Source of the DNA: Actinomadura sp. K4S16
GTDB lineage: Bacteria; Actinomycetota; Actinomycetes; Streptosporangiales; Streptosporangiaceae
Length of the DNA: 64,000 nt
Direction: 5' to 3'
Assembly (NCBI RefSeq): GCF_008327685.1
Contig: NZ_BDDE01000019.1
Coordinates: forward strand, 62,001 to 126,000
The position numbers and the translations under genes were made by a program. Positions 40,893 through 49,145 of this stretch are shown piece after piece (position 1 is the stretch's first letter; the number at the start of each line of letters is the position of its first letter). A model generated the notes under the pieces. The model was given only the letters and a program-made list of their open reading frames with translations. It did not search any database and was not told the DNA's origin.

Positions 40893-41524
40893 CGTCACGG
40901 TCACCCATCAGCCAACGGCCGCTAGATCAGAACGTGGCGGTCCCCGACGACTCCGGCGCCGGCCACGGCCTCGCCCTGCACGGCGGCGCCGAGATCAAGA
41001 CTGATGAGGAGACCTGCGTCCAGCTGACCGGCCAGTGCCTGCAAATGGACGGCGCTCGCACCGACGGCGGCGACGGACACCGGGCAGGTCGTGCGCACCG
41101 ACGGCAGCTTCACCGTCGCAGGCCACATCATCCTCGACCCGTCCTCACCGCCGAATGCGACAACCAGAGAGGCCACGATAAAGAAGGTCTCGAGTACGCG
41201 GTCCACGCGGGAATCTGCACGACGAATCCGGACTGTTGCGGCAAGGTGCCCGGCATGCCGCCGATCAAGGAGAGGGGACCGGCTCCGCGCTCGCCAGGAT
41301 CCTGGCCAAGGGGCTTCCCACCGGGCTCCGCAGCGGTTGGAACGCGCGGAAGAGTTATCAGGTGTACCTGGGCTATGACCAAAGCGGAACGGACGTATAC
41401 CTCGCTATCGCGAACAACCTTGGGAAAGTGGCAATCGAAACAGCGGCGTGGCGAGTACTACAAGCGTGCCGTAACATGGGGTTGAGGCGTGGCTTAAGTC
41501 TAATGGCTACCAGGTGGGTTCGAA
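40893..41524. other. Degenerate stretch with no intact gene
   Basis: About 630 bp of broken reading frames between a dead transposase and the Imm26-type gene. Around 41335-41425 the plus strand reads SYQVYLGYDQSGTDVYLAI then ANNLGK, which is reminiscent of the start of a GIY-YIG-like toxin domain, then loses similarity. Earlier frames are not recognisable. Probably debris of a polymorphic-toxin gene plus mobile-element decay. Confidence 0.4.
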
Positions 41525-42010
41525 GTGCCGAACATGGAGATATTGAAACCGTCCCGACAGAAGTTGCGGGGAGGCGACGTCTTCGCCTTCCGCGTCCCCC
41601 AGGCCGGCGAGCAATTCATGTTCGGCCGGGTGATCAGGGTCGACATGCCGATGGGAGATTCCCCCATGCCGGGGGACAACCTCATCTACCTCTACGGCCA
41701 CCGTTCGGAGGAGAAGGCCCCCGAGTTGGGAGCGCTGACGGTGGACGACCTGCTGGTCCCGCCGAAGTTCATCAACCGGCAGCCCTGGCTCAAGGGCTTC
41801 TTTGAGAACGTCGTGCACGCGCCGCTGGAAGACAGTGACGTGCTCGCCTGGCATTGCTTCTACAATCCGGTGAGAAAAGTTTATGTCAACGATCGGGGCG
41901 ATGTGCTCGCCGAGCGCATCGAGCCCTGCGGTTTCTTCGCTTTGGACAGCTATCTGACGCTCGACGACGCCATCAGTGAGGCCTTGGGTGTGGCTCCCGC
42001 GAGCGACTGA
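41525..42010 (+). CDS. Imm26-type immunity protein
   Basis: 161 residues from GTG (or 158 from the ATG at 41534). LRGGDVFAFRVPQAGEQFMFGRVIRVD and DDLLVPPKFINRQPWLKGFFENV follow the Imm26 family, immunity proteins for polymorphic toxins. The expected toxin upstream is only fragments, so it is probably an orphan kept for protection or decaying slowly. Lower GC than the steroid genes. Confidence 0.65.
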   Translation: MPNMEILKPSRQKLRGGDVFAFRVPQAGEQFMFGRVIRVDMPMGDSPMPGDNLIYLYGHRSEEKAPELGALTVDDLLVPPKFINRQPWLKGFFENVVHAPLEDSDVLAWHCFYNPVRKVYVNDRGDVLAERIEPCGFFALDSYLTLDDAISEALGVAPASD

Positions 42011-42043
42011 ACACCGGTATTTCTAGTTAGCGGGGTCCGGTGG

Positions 42044-42505
42044 TCAGCGGATCGGCTGGTCCCACAGGATCTCCACCTTCTTGAGGTGGTCGCGATCCGC
42101 CAGGCAGGCGTAACCGGACCGGTTCGCACCGATGTCACCGGCGAGTAGCGGCGACACTGCGGCGATACTGTCGGTCTCGAAAGGGGCTTTTCCGGGAACC
42201 TGCACCCGCACACGGACGCGGTAAAAGTGGGTGTCGTTGATCTGGGCGCGCTCACCGCGCACGCCGAGGATCTCGGCGGTGCAGTCGACCGCGTGGGCGC
42301 GGGCCACCTGGCTGCCGGTTATCTCATGATTCACCGAGACGACCAAGGAGATCCCCCACCCGCATCCCGCAGCGGCGAGCAAGAAGATCAAACCACCGAT
42401 CGCCACCTTGGGCTCGCGCTCGCGCAGCCCTCCGACCAGGCCGAACAGCCCGAGAGGGACCAGCGCCAGCACGGGGATGCTCAAAGCGACGATGATGAAG
42501 GCCAC
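42044..42505 (-). CDS. Membrane protein, unknown
   Basis: 153 residues from GTG. Two N-terminal membrane helices (about 2-24 and 35-58) and an external domain (about 65-153) with DCTAEILGVRGERAQINDTHFYRVRVRV and a CLADRDHLKKVEI segment; two cysteines could pair. No family recognised. Stands alone. Confidence 0.6.
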   Translation of the reverse strand: MAFIIVALSIPVLALVPLGLFGLVGGLREREPKVAIGGLIFLLAAAGCGWGISLVVSVNHEITGSQVARAHAVDCTAEILGVRGERAQINDTHFYRVRVRVQVPGKAPFETDSIAAVSPLLAGDIGANRSGYACLADRDHLKKVEILWDQPIR

Positions 42506-42852
42506 GAGGTCAAAGTACCTGGATCTTCAACTCGCGCTTGGCCCGGATCGCGCTTGATCTGGCCTGCACATGGCCCGCGAATGGTGGCACACGCCTGCCT
42601 TCGCCATCGAGCGCCCGGACGAGCTCCGCGCCCTCGTCCTCGGCCTCGTCGGCCGGCTGGCCGATGGGGCCCGCCGTTCGCCCACCGGCTGATCCGGCGG
42701 CGGGACGGCTCAGCCGCTGCGCAGGACCGAGACGACGATGACCGTGTCTGCTCAAGGCCTTGGAGGGCTTGAGCGATCCGCATAAGCGGCGTGGGATCCG
42801 GCGGGCGAGGGATGACTGGAAGTGTGTACCTGCGCGACCGTGGAGGCACGAC
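42506..42852. other. Gap with one possible short ORF
   Basis: A 40-codon plus-strand frame at 42570-42692 reads MAREWWHTPAFAIERPD then ELRALVLGLVGRLADG, with codon use like a real protein, but no ribosome site is strong and it ends abruptly. It may be the leftover start of a larger gene. Nothing else is supported here. Confidence 0.35.
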
Positions 42853-43041
42853 ATGAGCGTGGTGTGCCGAAAGTCGAGTCGGAGCAACACCCAAGGAGAC
42901 GAATGTGTGGAGGTCGCCGCCCTTGGTGGTCGTGTCGGCATGCGGGACAGCAAAGCGCCAGAGGCCGGTCATCTCCTCCTCAGCCCGCAGGCGTTCGGAG
43001 CGCTGATGGACCGCTTGGAGCGCGACGATCAGGTTTCCTGA
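42853..43041 (+). CDS. DUF397 protein (copy 3, orphan)
   Basis: 62 residues: CRKSSRSNTQGDECVEVAAL, VGMRDSKAPEAGHLLLSPQAF. Nearly identical in its core to copy 1 and similar in DNA, so the two share a recent duplication. No XRE regulator lies next to it. Confidence 0.75.
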   Translation: MSVVCRKSSRSNTQGDECVEVAALGGRVGMRDSKAPEAGHLLLSPQAFGALMDRLERDDQVS

Positions 43042-43084
43042 CCGCTGCCCTACGGGGAGCCCCGGCTGTGGTTGGGGCTCGGCC

Positions 43085-43705
43085 GTGACGGAGGCGCGGT
43101 TGTTTCTGGGGTCGGCTGGGTTGGGGGCGTTGCCCGCCTGGTTGGGCTCGCTGCCAGACGTGCCGCGCCGGGCGGTGCTCGTCCCCACGGCGGCGAATCC
43201 GCTGCCGTCCGCTCCGTTCGTCCGCGCCGCCGCCGACCTGCTCAAGGCCGAGGGGCTGGCGGTGGACGTCCTTGATCTGGAACGCGCCGCTGGTGGCGAC
43301 GTCCGGCGCATGCTGGACGGGGCTCGGGTCGTCTTCGTCACCGGTGGGTATCCCGTGTTCCTGCTGGAGCATGTCCGTCGCAGCGGGTTCGATCGCGTTG
43401 CCGTGCCTGCCGTCGCCGACGGGTCTCTCGCCTACGTGGGGATCTCGGCCGGGGCGGCTCTCGCCGGGCCGGACCTGCGGCCGCTGCAAGCCGCGGACGA
43501 CCCCGGAACCGTCGACTCCACCGCCGGGCTCGGCCTGGTCCCGTTCGTCGTGCTGCCCCACCGAAACCGGGGCAGGGCCGCGCGCCACGACCGCCTGGCC
43601 CGCGAGCCCGGCCGCACGGGGCGCGTGCTGTCGATCAACGACGACCAGGCCGTCAGCGTCACCGGCGACGGCTTCGAAATCCTGGAGTCCGGCTGCTCAG
43701 CTTGA
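43085..43705 (+). CDS. Peptidase E-like (S51, class I glutamine amidotransferase-like) protein
   Basis: 206 residues from GTG. ARLFLGSAGLGALP, PTAANPLPSA, VFVTGGYPVFLLEHV and the nucleophile elbow YVGISAGAAL with Ser as in peptidase E; LVPFVVLPHRNRG follows. Peptidase E cleaves Asp-X dipeptides; substrate here unproven. Confidence 0.7.
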   Translation: MTEARLFLGSAGLGALPAWLGSLPDVPRRAVLVPTAANPLPSAPFVRAAADLLKAEGLAVDVLDLERAAGGDVRRMLDGARVVFVTGGYPVFLLEHVRRSGFDRVAVPAVADGSLAYVGISAGAALAGPDLRPLQAADDPGTVDSTAGLGLVPFVVLPHRNRGRAARHDRLAREPGRTGRVLSINDDQAVSVTGDGFEILESGCSA

Positions 43706-43718
43706 AAGGCGGACCGTC

Positions 43719-44474
43719 CTAACGGCCGATCCCCAGGGCGGTGTGGGCGTTGCAGCCCTGCCCGGCCTCGGCCGGGGACGGAAGCCATGCCTTCGTCTTG
43801 CCCGGGACGACCCTGGCGAGGACGCAGCGCGATTCGCCCGGAGGCGCCAAGCCGGTGACCAGGGCCACGCCGACGGCGAAGTCCGATTCGGCCTCGGTCT
43901 CGATCCTGATCGCGGGGTGCAGGCCGAGCTTCGCAAGCGCGGCGCGGACGTCCTTCTCCTCAACACCCCGGCCTGAGGGAAGCGTATTCACCTTGGGCAG
44001 GGCTTGCTCGATCCGCGCGACGGAGATCGGCGGTGCCTCGGGCCATGGGGCGAAGGTCAGGGGAGTTCCGGTAGGGCAGGGGGTTCGCGGCGGGAAGGTG
44101 TTCCACTCGCCTGGCCCGCCGTCGAAGACCAGCTCGAAGCAGCGGTCGGCGGTGACCCGCCCGGGTCCATGGAACAGCCCCTCGCTTCGTTGTGCGATAC
44201 CGGAGAGCCGCACGGTCACCCGGACGCCGCGCGGATCGCCGGTTCCGGCACCCGACACCTTCAGGACCTCGACGTCCTTGAGGTCCGCGATGTGGTGGCC
44301 GATGTCGTCCGCCTTGACCAGACGGGTGCCGTACATGGCGTTGCCCACCTGCTTGGCCTTGTCGCGCGCGTCGTCCGCGGCGTTCTCCTCGGCCGTGGTG
44401 TCCGCGCAGCCGGCGGCGGCCAGGGCCGTGACGGCGAGGACCGCGATCATGGTGAGTCGCACCGGTCGACTCAA
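43719..44474 (-). CDS. Lipoprotein, unknown
   Basis: 251 residues. Signal peptide with lipobox LAAAGC (Cys near residue 23), then a soluble domain with KQVGNAMYGTRLVKADDIG, RCFELVF and paired cysteines. Start uncertain among TTG 44474, GTG 44462 and ATG 44450; all keep the signal peptide. No family recognised. Confidence 0.65.
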   Translation of the reverse strand: MSRPVRLTMIAVLAVTALAAAGCADTTAEENAADDARDKAKQVGNAMYGTRLVKADDIGHHIADLKDVEVLKVSGAGTGDPRGVRVTVRLSGIAQRSEGLFHGPGRVTADRCFELVFDGGPGEWNTFPPRTPCPTGTPLTFAPWPEAPPISVARIEQALPKVNTLPSGRGVEEKDVRAALAKLGLHPAIRIETEAESDFAVGVALVTGLAPPGESRCVLARVVPGKTKAWLPSPAEAGQGCNAHTALGIGR

Positions 44475-44554
44475 TCACACCGCGAGCCGCGCGCCTCGGT
44501 CCGGTCGGCCGTCGCGGTTCGCGCGGCTCTCGCGGGAGATGCCCGAGCCGTAGG

Positions 44555-44962
44555 TCATGCCTCTTGCGGTCGCGGTGGTGGGGGGTCCGTGGGGACGGGG
44601 CCGAGTCGCTCCAGGGCGGTGGAGAGGATCGCGTCGAGCGCCTGCTGGGCGGTCCTGAGCCGGGTGATCGTCCCGGCGATGCGGGAATGCTCCTGCCGCA
44701 ACCTGGTGATCGTGGTCGGACAGGACGACGGCACCATCCGCCCCTCCTCGTCGTGGACGCAGGGCAGGAGTTGGGCGATGGTCGTCGTGGGGAGCCCGGC
44801 GGCGAGCAGGGCGCGGATGTGGCGCACCGCCGCGACGTCGGCGCCGGTGTACTCCCGGTAGCCGTTGGCCAGCCGCACCGGGTGCAGCAGGCCCTGCTCC
44901 TCGTAGTACCGCAGCAGCCGCCGGCTCACCCCCGTTGTGGCGGCGAGCTCACCGATCCGCAT
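44555..44962 (-). CDS. MerR-family regulator
   Basis: 135 residues. MerR helix-turn-helix and wing (1-70: MRIGELAATTGVSRRLLRYYEEQGLL, NGYREYTGADVAAVRHI), a short helix for dimerising, and two cysteines (LPCVHDEEG, PSSCPTT). Divergent from the SDR-SnoaL gene, whose promoter has the over-long spacer with an internal dyad that MerR activators bind. Confidence 0.8.
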   Translation of the reverse strand: MRIGELAATTGVSRRLLRYYEEQGLLHPVRLANGYREYTGADVAAVRHIRALLAAGLPTTTIAQLLPCVHDEEGRMVPSSCPTTITRLRQEHSRIAGTITRLRTAQQALDAILSTALERLGPVPTDPPPPRPQEA

Positions 44963-44980
44963 GCTTCTCCCCCTCCGGAG

Positions 44981-45012
44981 TTGACCCTCACACGAATGTG
45001 ACGCCTTAGCGT
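44981..45012 (+). promoter_or_regulatory. MerR-type promoter with over-long spacer
   Basis: TTGACC (44981-44986) and TTAGCG/TAGCGT (from 45006/45007) are separated by 19-20 bp, longer than the 17 bp optimum. The spacer holds TCACA, CGAA, TGTGA (44988-45001), a perfect 5-bp inverted repeat. This is the standard arrangement that MerR proteins untwist. It drives the SDR-SnoaL gene. Confidence 0.7.
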
Positions 45013-45052
45013 GCCGAATATTCCCGACCGAACGATTTCGAGGAGGCGCAGA

Positions 45053-46060
45053 GTGTCCGGAGCGGTGGTCATCGCAGCAGGTCCGGGGATCGGTCAGGCG
45101 GTCGCGCGCAGGTTCGCCCGGGAGGGGTATCCGATCGCCCTCATCGCCCGCGGCGACGAGACGCTGCGAGCCGCGGCTCGCGCGGTCGGGCCGAGCGGGG
45201 TGCCGGTCGTCACCGTCGCGGCCGACTGCGCCGACGAGGACGCCCTGCGGGGAGCCCTGGACCGGGTCGTCGCCGAACACGGCCTGCCCGACGTCGTGGT
45301 CTACAACGCCGCCGTCGTCCAAGGCGACGCGCCTGGGGAACTGCCGGCGCGCGCGCATCTGGAGGCTTGGGCGGTCAACGTGGTGGGCGCGCTCACCGCC
45401 GCCGACCATCTGGCTCCTGCGATGGCGCGCCGCGGAAGCGGATCGATCCTCGTCACAGGAGGCATGCCCGAGCCGAAATGGCAGTACACGAGCCTCTCCC
45501 TGGGCAAGGCAGGGGTCCGGACACTGGTCCGAATCCTCGACCAGCGGTACGGGGCCGCCGGAGTGCACGCCGCCAGCGTCACCGTCGACGGGCCCGTGGC
45601 GCCGGGTACCGACTTCGACCCCGACGACATCGCCGAGCACTACTGGCGCCTGCACGTCCAGCCGCGGCACCGGTGGGAGCACGAGGTCCTGCACACCGCA
45701 CGGCAGGCGCCGACCGGCGTCCTCGCGGAGCTGCTGGACGCCTGGCGGCGCGCCTTCGACCGGCACCGGCCCGCCGAGCTGGCCTCGCTCTTCAGCCCGG
45801 ACGCGCTCTTCCAGGGCACCACCCCCTCCCTGCGCCGGGGCACGGCGGAGATCGCCGGCTACTACGGCGACGTCCCCGAGGGCACCACGGCCAGGGTCGA
45901 CGTGCTCGGCGAGACCCGTCTGAGCGAACGCCTGGTGAGCGGGTTCGCCGAAGTGACCTTCACCGCCGCCACCGGTGAGGACCGCCGCGTGCGGTTGTCA
46001 CTCGTCGCCGAACACCGCGACGACGCCTGGCTCATCCGGCAATACCATGCCGCCGACTGA
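45053..46060 (+). CDS. SDR fused to a SnoaL-like domain; SDR tyrosine missing
   Basis: 335 residues from GTG with a GGAGGCGCAGA leader. N-terminal SDR fold (1-220: VVIAAGPGIGQAVARRFAREG, VVYNAAVVQGD, ILVTGG), then an NTF2/SnoaL domain (about 235-335: LLDAWRRAFDRHRPAELASLFSPDALFQGTTP). Where a classical SDR has Tyr-x3-Lys it has YTSLSLGK, with Leu in the tyrosine position, and the cofactor loop is shortened (AGPGIG). It may therefore not be an ordinary oxidoreductase. Controlled by the divergent MerR gene. Confidence 0.75.
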   Translation: MSGAVVIAAGPGIGQAVARRFAREGYPIALIARGDETLRAAARAVGPSGVPVVTVAADCADEDALRGALDRVVAEHGLPDVVVYNAAVVQGDAPGELPARAHLEAWAVNVVGALTAADHLAPAMARRGSGSILVTGGMPEPKWQYTSLSLGKAGVRTLVRILDQRYGAAGVHAASVTVDGPVAPGTDFDPDDIAEHYWRLHVQPRHRWEHEVLHTARQAPTGVLAELLDAWRRAFDRHRPAELASLFSPDALFQGTTPSLRRGTAEIAGYYGDVPEGTTARVDVLGETRLSERLVSGFAEVTFTAATGEDRRVRLSLVAEHRDDAWLIRQYHAAD

Positions 46061-46190
46061 CAAGCGGGCCGAGGGACACCGACGGGGGGCCGGCGTCCGG
46101 TTCCGACGCCTCCAGCGGGTCGACGCCTTGAGGTCCGCCTCATTCCGACCGGTGTCGATCAGCCGGGTGCTGTTCGCGGGGTCGGCGGCC

Positions 46191-46706
46191 TCAGTCCGGC
46201 CAGCCCTCCCGGTTCGAGCAGCTCTCGCGGGAGATGCCCGAGCCGGTGTCGGGGAACGTTCCGAAGCGTTCGTGGTGGACGTGGGCGAAGAAGTAGCACA
46301 TCGACTCGCAGTCGGCGTCCAGGATGGCGACGCGGGGGTCCGCGACGACCGCCGTGTAGTAGTCGCGGCCCATGGCGACGATGAAGCCGCGCGCGTAGAG
46401 GAAGCCGTCGTCGGAGCCGTCCGTCACCTCGTGGATGTCGGCCCGGTCGATGTCGTGGAGGAGGCGCTCGCACGCCCGGTCGAGGTCGGTCAGCTCGTCG
46501 GCGGACAGGTCGCGGGCGGCGGCTTCGAGGTTGCCGAGGAACGCGTCCAGGGCCTTCTCGACCACGGAGTTCTCGGGCATCTCCCAGGCGTCCGTTGACG
46601 GATCCCGGGTGGTGAGGGCCCGCCGCGCCGCACCGACCTCAGCGCCCAGTGGCGTCCACGCGGCTTCGATCAGGTCCCAGAAACGCTCGTCGGTCATGGC
46701 GGTCAC
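46191..46706 (-). CDS. DUF4240-like protein
   Basis: 171 residues from GTG, or 168 from the ATG at 46697. MTDERFWDLIEAAW is the opening of DUF4240 proteins, with a central LTDLDRACERLLHDIDRADIHEV and YFFAHVHHERFG. Function unknown. Convergent with the SDR-SnoaL gene; the 130 bp between hold nothing I can name. Confidence 0.6.
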   Translation of the reverse strand: MTAMTDERFWDLIEAAWTPLGAEVGAARRALTTRDPSTDAWEMPENSVVEKALDAFLGNLEAAARDLSADELTDLDRACERLLHDIDRADIHEVTDGSDDGFLYARGFIVAMGRDYYTAVVADPRVAILDADCESMCYFFAHVHHERFGTFPDTGSGISRESCSNREGWPD

Positions 46707-46741
46707 CCAACCAGGGGCCTCCGACAGTTCTCCGCCTTCTT

Positions 46742-46788
46742 GGTAGCCTCAATCTATGTAGATTGAATCTACATAGATTCGTGCTACC
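46742..46788. promoter_or_regulatory. 47-bp near-perfect palindrome upstream of an ATPase gene
   Basis: AATCTATGTAGATT (46751-46764), one base, AATCTACATAGATT (46766-46779): perfect 14-bp arms, each itself a dyad of AATCTA and TAGATT. Outside them GGTAGC (46742-46747) and GCTACC (46783-46788) also pair about the same centre. AT-rich core in GC-rich DNA, ending 15 bp before the GTG of the ATPase. Looks like a high-affinity operator with two stacked sites. Confidence 0.75.
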
Positions 46789-46803
46789 TGGTTCGGAGGC
46801 GCG

Positions 46804-48225
46804 GTGTTCATCGGTAGGAGGGCCGAGCTGGCGCTGCTGGGCAAGCGGCTGGAGCGGGTCGCGGCCACGGGGGCCGGGGCGGCGGTGGCCTTGCGCGGGC
46901 GTCGGCAGGTCGGCAAGTCGCGGCTCGTCCAGGAGTTCTGCGACCGCGCCGGGGTGCCGTACCTCTTCTCCGCCGCCACCAAGGGAGCGTCGCCGGTCGA
47001 GGCGGTGGCCGCGTTCGCGCGCGACCTCAGGGAGTCGGCGCTGCCGAGCGAGCCCGACCTCGTGCCCAGGCTGGACGGCGGCAACTGGCCCGACGCGTTC
47101 AGGGTCCTGGCGTCGACGCTCCCGGACGCACCGTCCATCGTCGTCCTGGACGAACTGCCGTGGCTCGCCGAGCAGGACCCCGTGTTCGACGGCGCACTCC
47201 AGACCGCGTGGGATCGGCTGCTGTCGTCCAAGCCCGTCCTGCTCCTGCTCCTGGGCAGCGACCTGCACATGATGGAGCGCCTCACCGCGTACGACCGCCC
47301 GTTCTACGGACGGGCCGACAACCTGGTGCTCGGTCCGCTGAACCCGGCCGACGTGGGCGGCGCGCTCGGACTCGGCGCCGCCGACGCGATCGACGCGCAC
47401 CTGGTCTCGGGAGGGCTGCCGGGCATCGTCCGGACCTGGCCCCATGGCACGCCCGCACTGGACTTCATGCGGGACGAGTGCGCCGACCCGGCGGCGGCCC
47501 TGTTCGGCGTCCCGGAGGCGTCCCTCCTGGCGGAGTTCCCCAACCCCGACACCGCGCGGCGCGTACTGGAGGCGGTCGGCTCCGGCGACCGGACGCACGC
47601 CAACATCGCCGCGGCGGCCGGCGGCCGCGGCGAGGCCCTCCCGTCCGGGACCCTTTCGCCCCTCCTGCGCCGGCTGACCCGGGAGAAGCACGTCCTCGCC
47701 GAGGAGCACCCCCTCTCCACGAAGCCCGGCAAGCCCGCCCTGTACCGGGTCGCCGACAGCAACCTGCGCCTCTACCTGGCGGTCCTCCGGGCGGCCCACG
47801 AGCAGGCGCGCAGAGGGCGGCCGGATGCGGGCTTCCGCCTGATCGAACGCCGCTGGACGTCCTGGCGGGGCCGGGCCGTGGAACCGCTCGTCCGGCAGGC
47901 CCTGGAGCTGTCGGACCTGCCCTGGCCGGACGTCGGCGCGGTCGGCGGCTGGTGGAACCGCCGGTTCGACCCGGAGGTCGACCTCGTCGGCGCCGACCGC
48001 GCCCCCGTGGCGAGCCGGATCCACTTCGCCGGCTCGATCAAGTGGCTCAACGGACCGTTCGACGACCGCGATCTGGCGGACCTCCGCCGCGCCGCCACCG
48101 AGGTCCCCGGCCTGGACCCGGCGACCGCGGGCCTCGTCGTGGTGTCCCTTTCCGGCACGGATCTCACCGGCGAGGTCGCCCTGAGCTGGGGTCCGGACGA
48201 TGTGCTGGACGCCTGGCGCCGGTAG
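46804..48225 (+). CDS. Archaeal-type AAA ATPase with DUF234-like C-terminal region
   Basis: 473 residues from GTG. FIGRRAELALLGKRL, Walker A GRRQVGKSRL (near 32-41), Walker B SIVVLDELPW (near 112-121), LLGSDLHMMERL as sensor region, then a winged-helix part and a nuclease-like DUF234-type C terminus (FDPEVDLVGADR). Such ATPases are widespread in actinobacteria with no settled role. The palindrome just upstream suggests tight, perhaps self, regulation. Confidence 0.75.
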   Translation: MFIGRRAELALLGKRLERVAATGAGAAVALRGRRQVGKSRLVQEFCDRAGVPYLFSAATKGASPVEAVAAFARDLRESALPSEPDLVPRLDGGNWPDAFRVLASTLPDAPSIVVLDELPWLAEQDPVFDGALQTAWDRLLSSKPVLLLLLGSDLHMMERLTAYDRPFYGRADNLVLGPLNPADVGGALGLGAADAIDAHLVSGGLPGIVRTWPHGTPALDFMRDECADPAAALFGVPEASLLAEFPNPDTARRVLEAVGSGDRTHANIAAAAGGRGEALPSGTLSPLLRRLTREKHVLAEEHPLSTKPGKPALYRVADSNLRLYLAVLRAAHEQARRGRPDAGFRLIERRWTSWRGRAVEPLVRQALELSDLPWPDVGAVGGWWNRRFDPEVDLVGADRAPVASRIHFAGSIKWLNGPFDDRDLADLRRAATEVPGLDPATAGLVVVSLSGTDLTGEVALSWGPDDVLDAWRR

Positions 48226-48346
48226 GCGGGAGATCGGCGGTCCTGTCCGGCCGGCGGCAGACGAAAAGTTCCGCGCGGATGTCACGTTTCCGGGCGCCGC
48301 GGCAGTCATGACGGGTAACTGCAAAGCGGGTTCGCTTGGAGGGGTC

Positions 48347-49138
48347 ATGGCATCAACCATCCTGGTCACCGGTGGCACGGGCACGATCGGGCGGCGGGTC
48401 GTCCCGCTGCTGCGGGACGCAGGGCGCGACGTGCGGGTCCTCAGCAGGCGCGCGCACGAGTCCGCCGACGGCGTCGAGTACGTGACCGGCGACCTGCTCA
48501 AGGACGAGGGGATCGACGCCGCGCTGGACGGCATCGAGATCGTCATGCACCTCGCGGGCGCGACCAAGGGCGACGACGTGGCCGCACGGCACCTGGTGCG
48601 GGCCGCGTCGCGGGCGGGCGTGCGGCACCTGGTGCTCATCTCGGTCATCGGGGCCGACAGCGTGCCGCTGGCCTGGCTGAAGACCCAGTTGGAAACGGAG
48701 CGGGCCGTGGCCGAGTCGGGGGTGCCCTACACGATCCTGCGGGCCGCGCAGTTCCACGACCTTGTGCTCAAGGTGGTGCAGGGGATGGCGAAGTCCCCGG
48801 TGGTCCCGCTCCCGGGCGGGCTGCGCTTCCAGCCGGTGGACGCGCGCGACGTCGCGGAGCGGCTCGTGGAACTGGCCCTGGGCGAGCCCGCCGGACGCGT
48901 CCCCGACCTGGCCGGGCCCACGGTCTACCCGATCGGCGTGCTCGTGCGCGGCTACCTGCGGGCGAGCGGCAAGCGCCGCGCGACGATGCCCGTCCGCATC
49001 CCCGGAAAGGCCGGGCGCGCCTACCGCGCGGGCGACAACCTCTCCATCGAAGGGGCCGACCGGGGCGAGCGCACTTGGGAGGACTTCCTGGACGAGCGAC
49101 TCGGGCGCCCCGCCCCCGTCGAGGCGACGGTCGGCTGA
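48347..49138 (+). CDS. NAD(P)-binding protein, NmrA/atypical SDR type
   Basis: 263 residues. ILVTGGTGTIGRRVVPLLRDAG (Rossmann loop), VMHLAGATKGDD, LVLISVIGAD, FQPVDARDVAERLVELAL. Atypical SDRs of this kind act as quinone reductases, sugar epimerase-like enzymes or redox sensors. The ATG at 48347 has TTGGAGGGG; earlier in-frame starts overlap the ATPase gene. Confidence 0.75.
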   Translation: MASTILVTGGTGTIGRRVVPLLRDAGRDVRVLSRRAHESADGVEYVTGDLLKDEGIDAALDGIEIVMHLAGATKGDDVAARHLVRAASRAGVRHLVLISVIGADSVPLAWLKTQLETERAVAESGVPYTILRAAQFHDLVLKVVQGMAKSPVVPLPGGLRFQPVDARDVAERLVELALGEPAGRVPDLAGPTVYPIGVLVRGYLRASGKRRATMPVRIPGKAGRAYRAGDNLSIEGADRGERTWEDFLDERLGRPAPVEATVG

Positions 49139-49145
49139 CCCGGGG

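Noticed and set aside
46751..46779. Palindrome read as a transcription terminator
   Set aside because: It is AT-rich, lies just upstream of a start codon with no gene ending into it on the plus strand, and has a 1-nt spacer; an operator is more likely.
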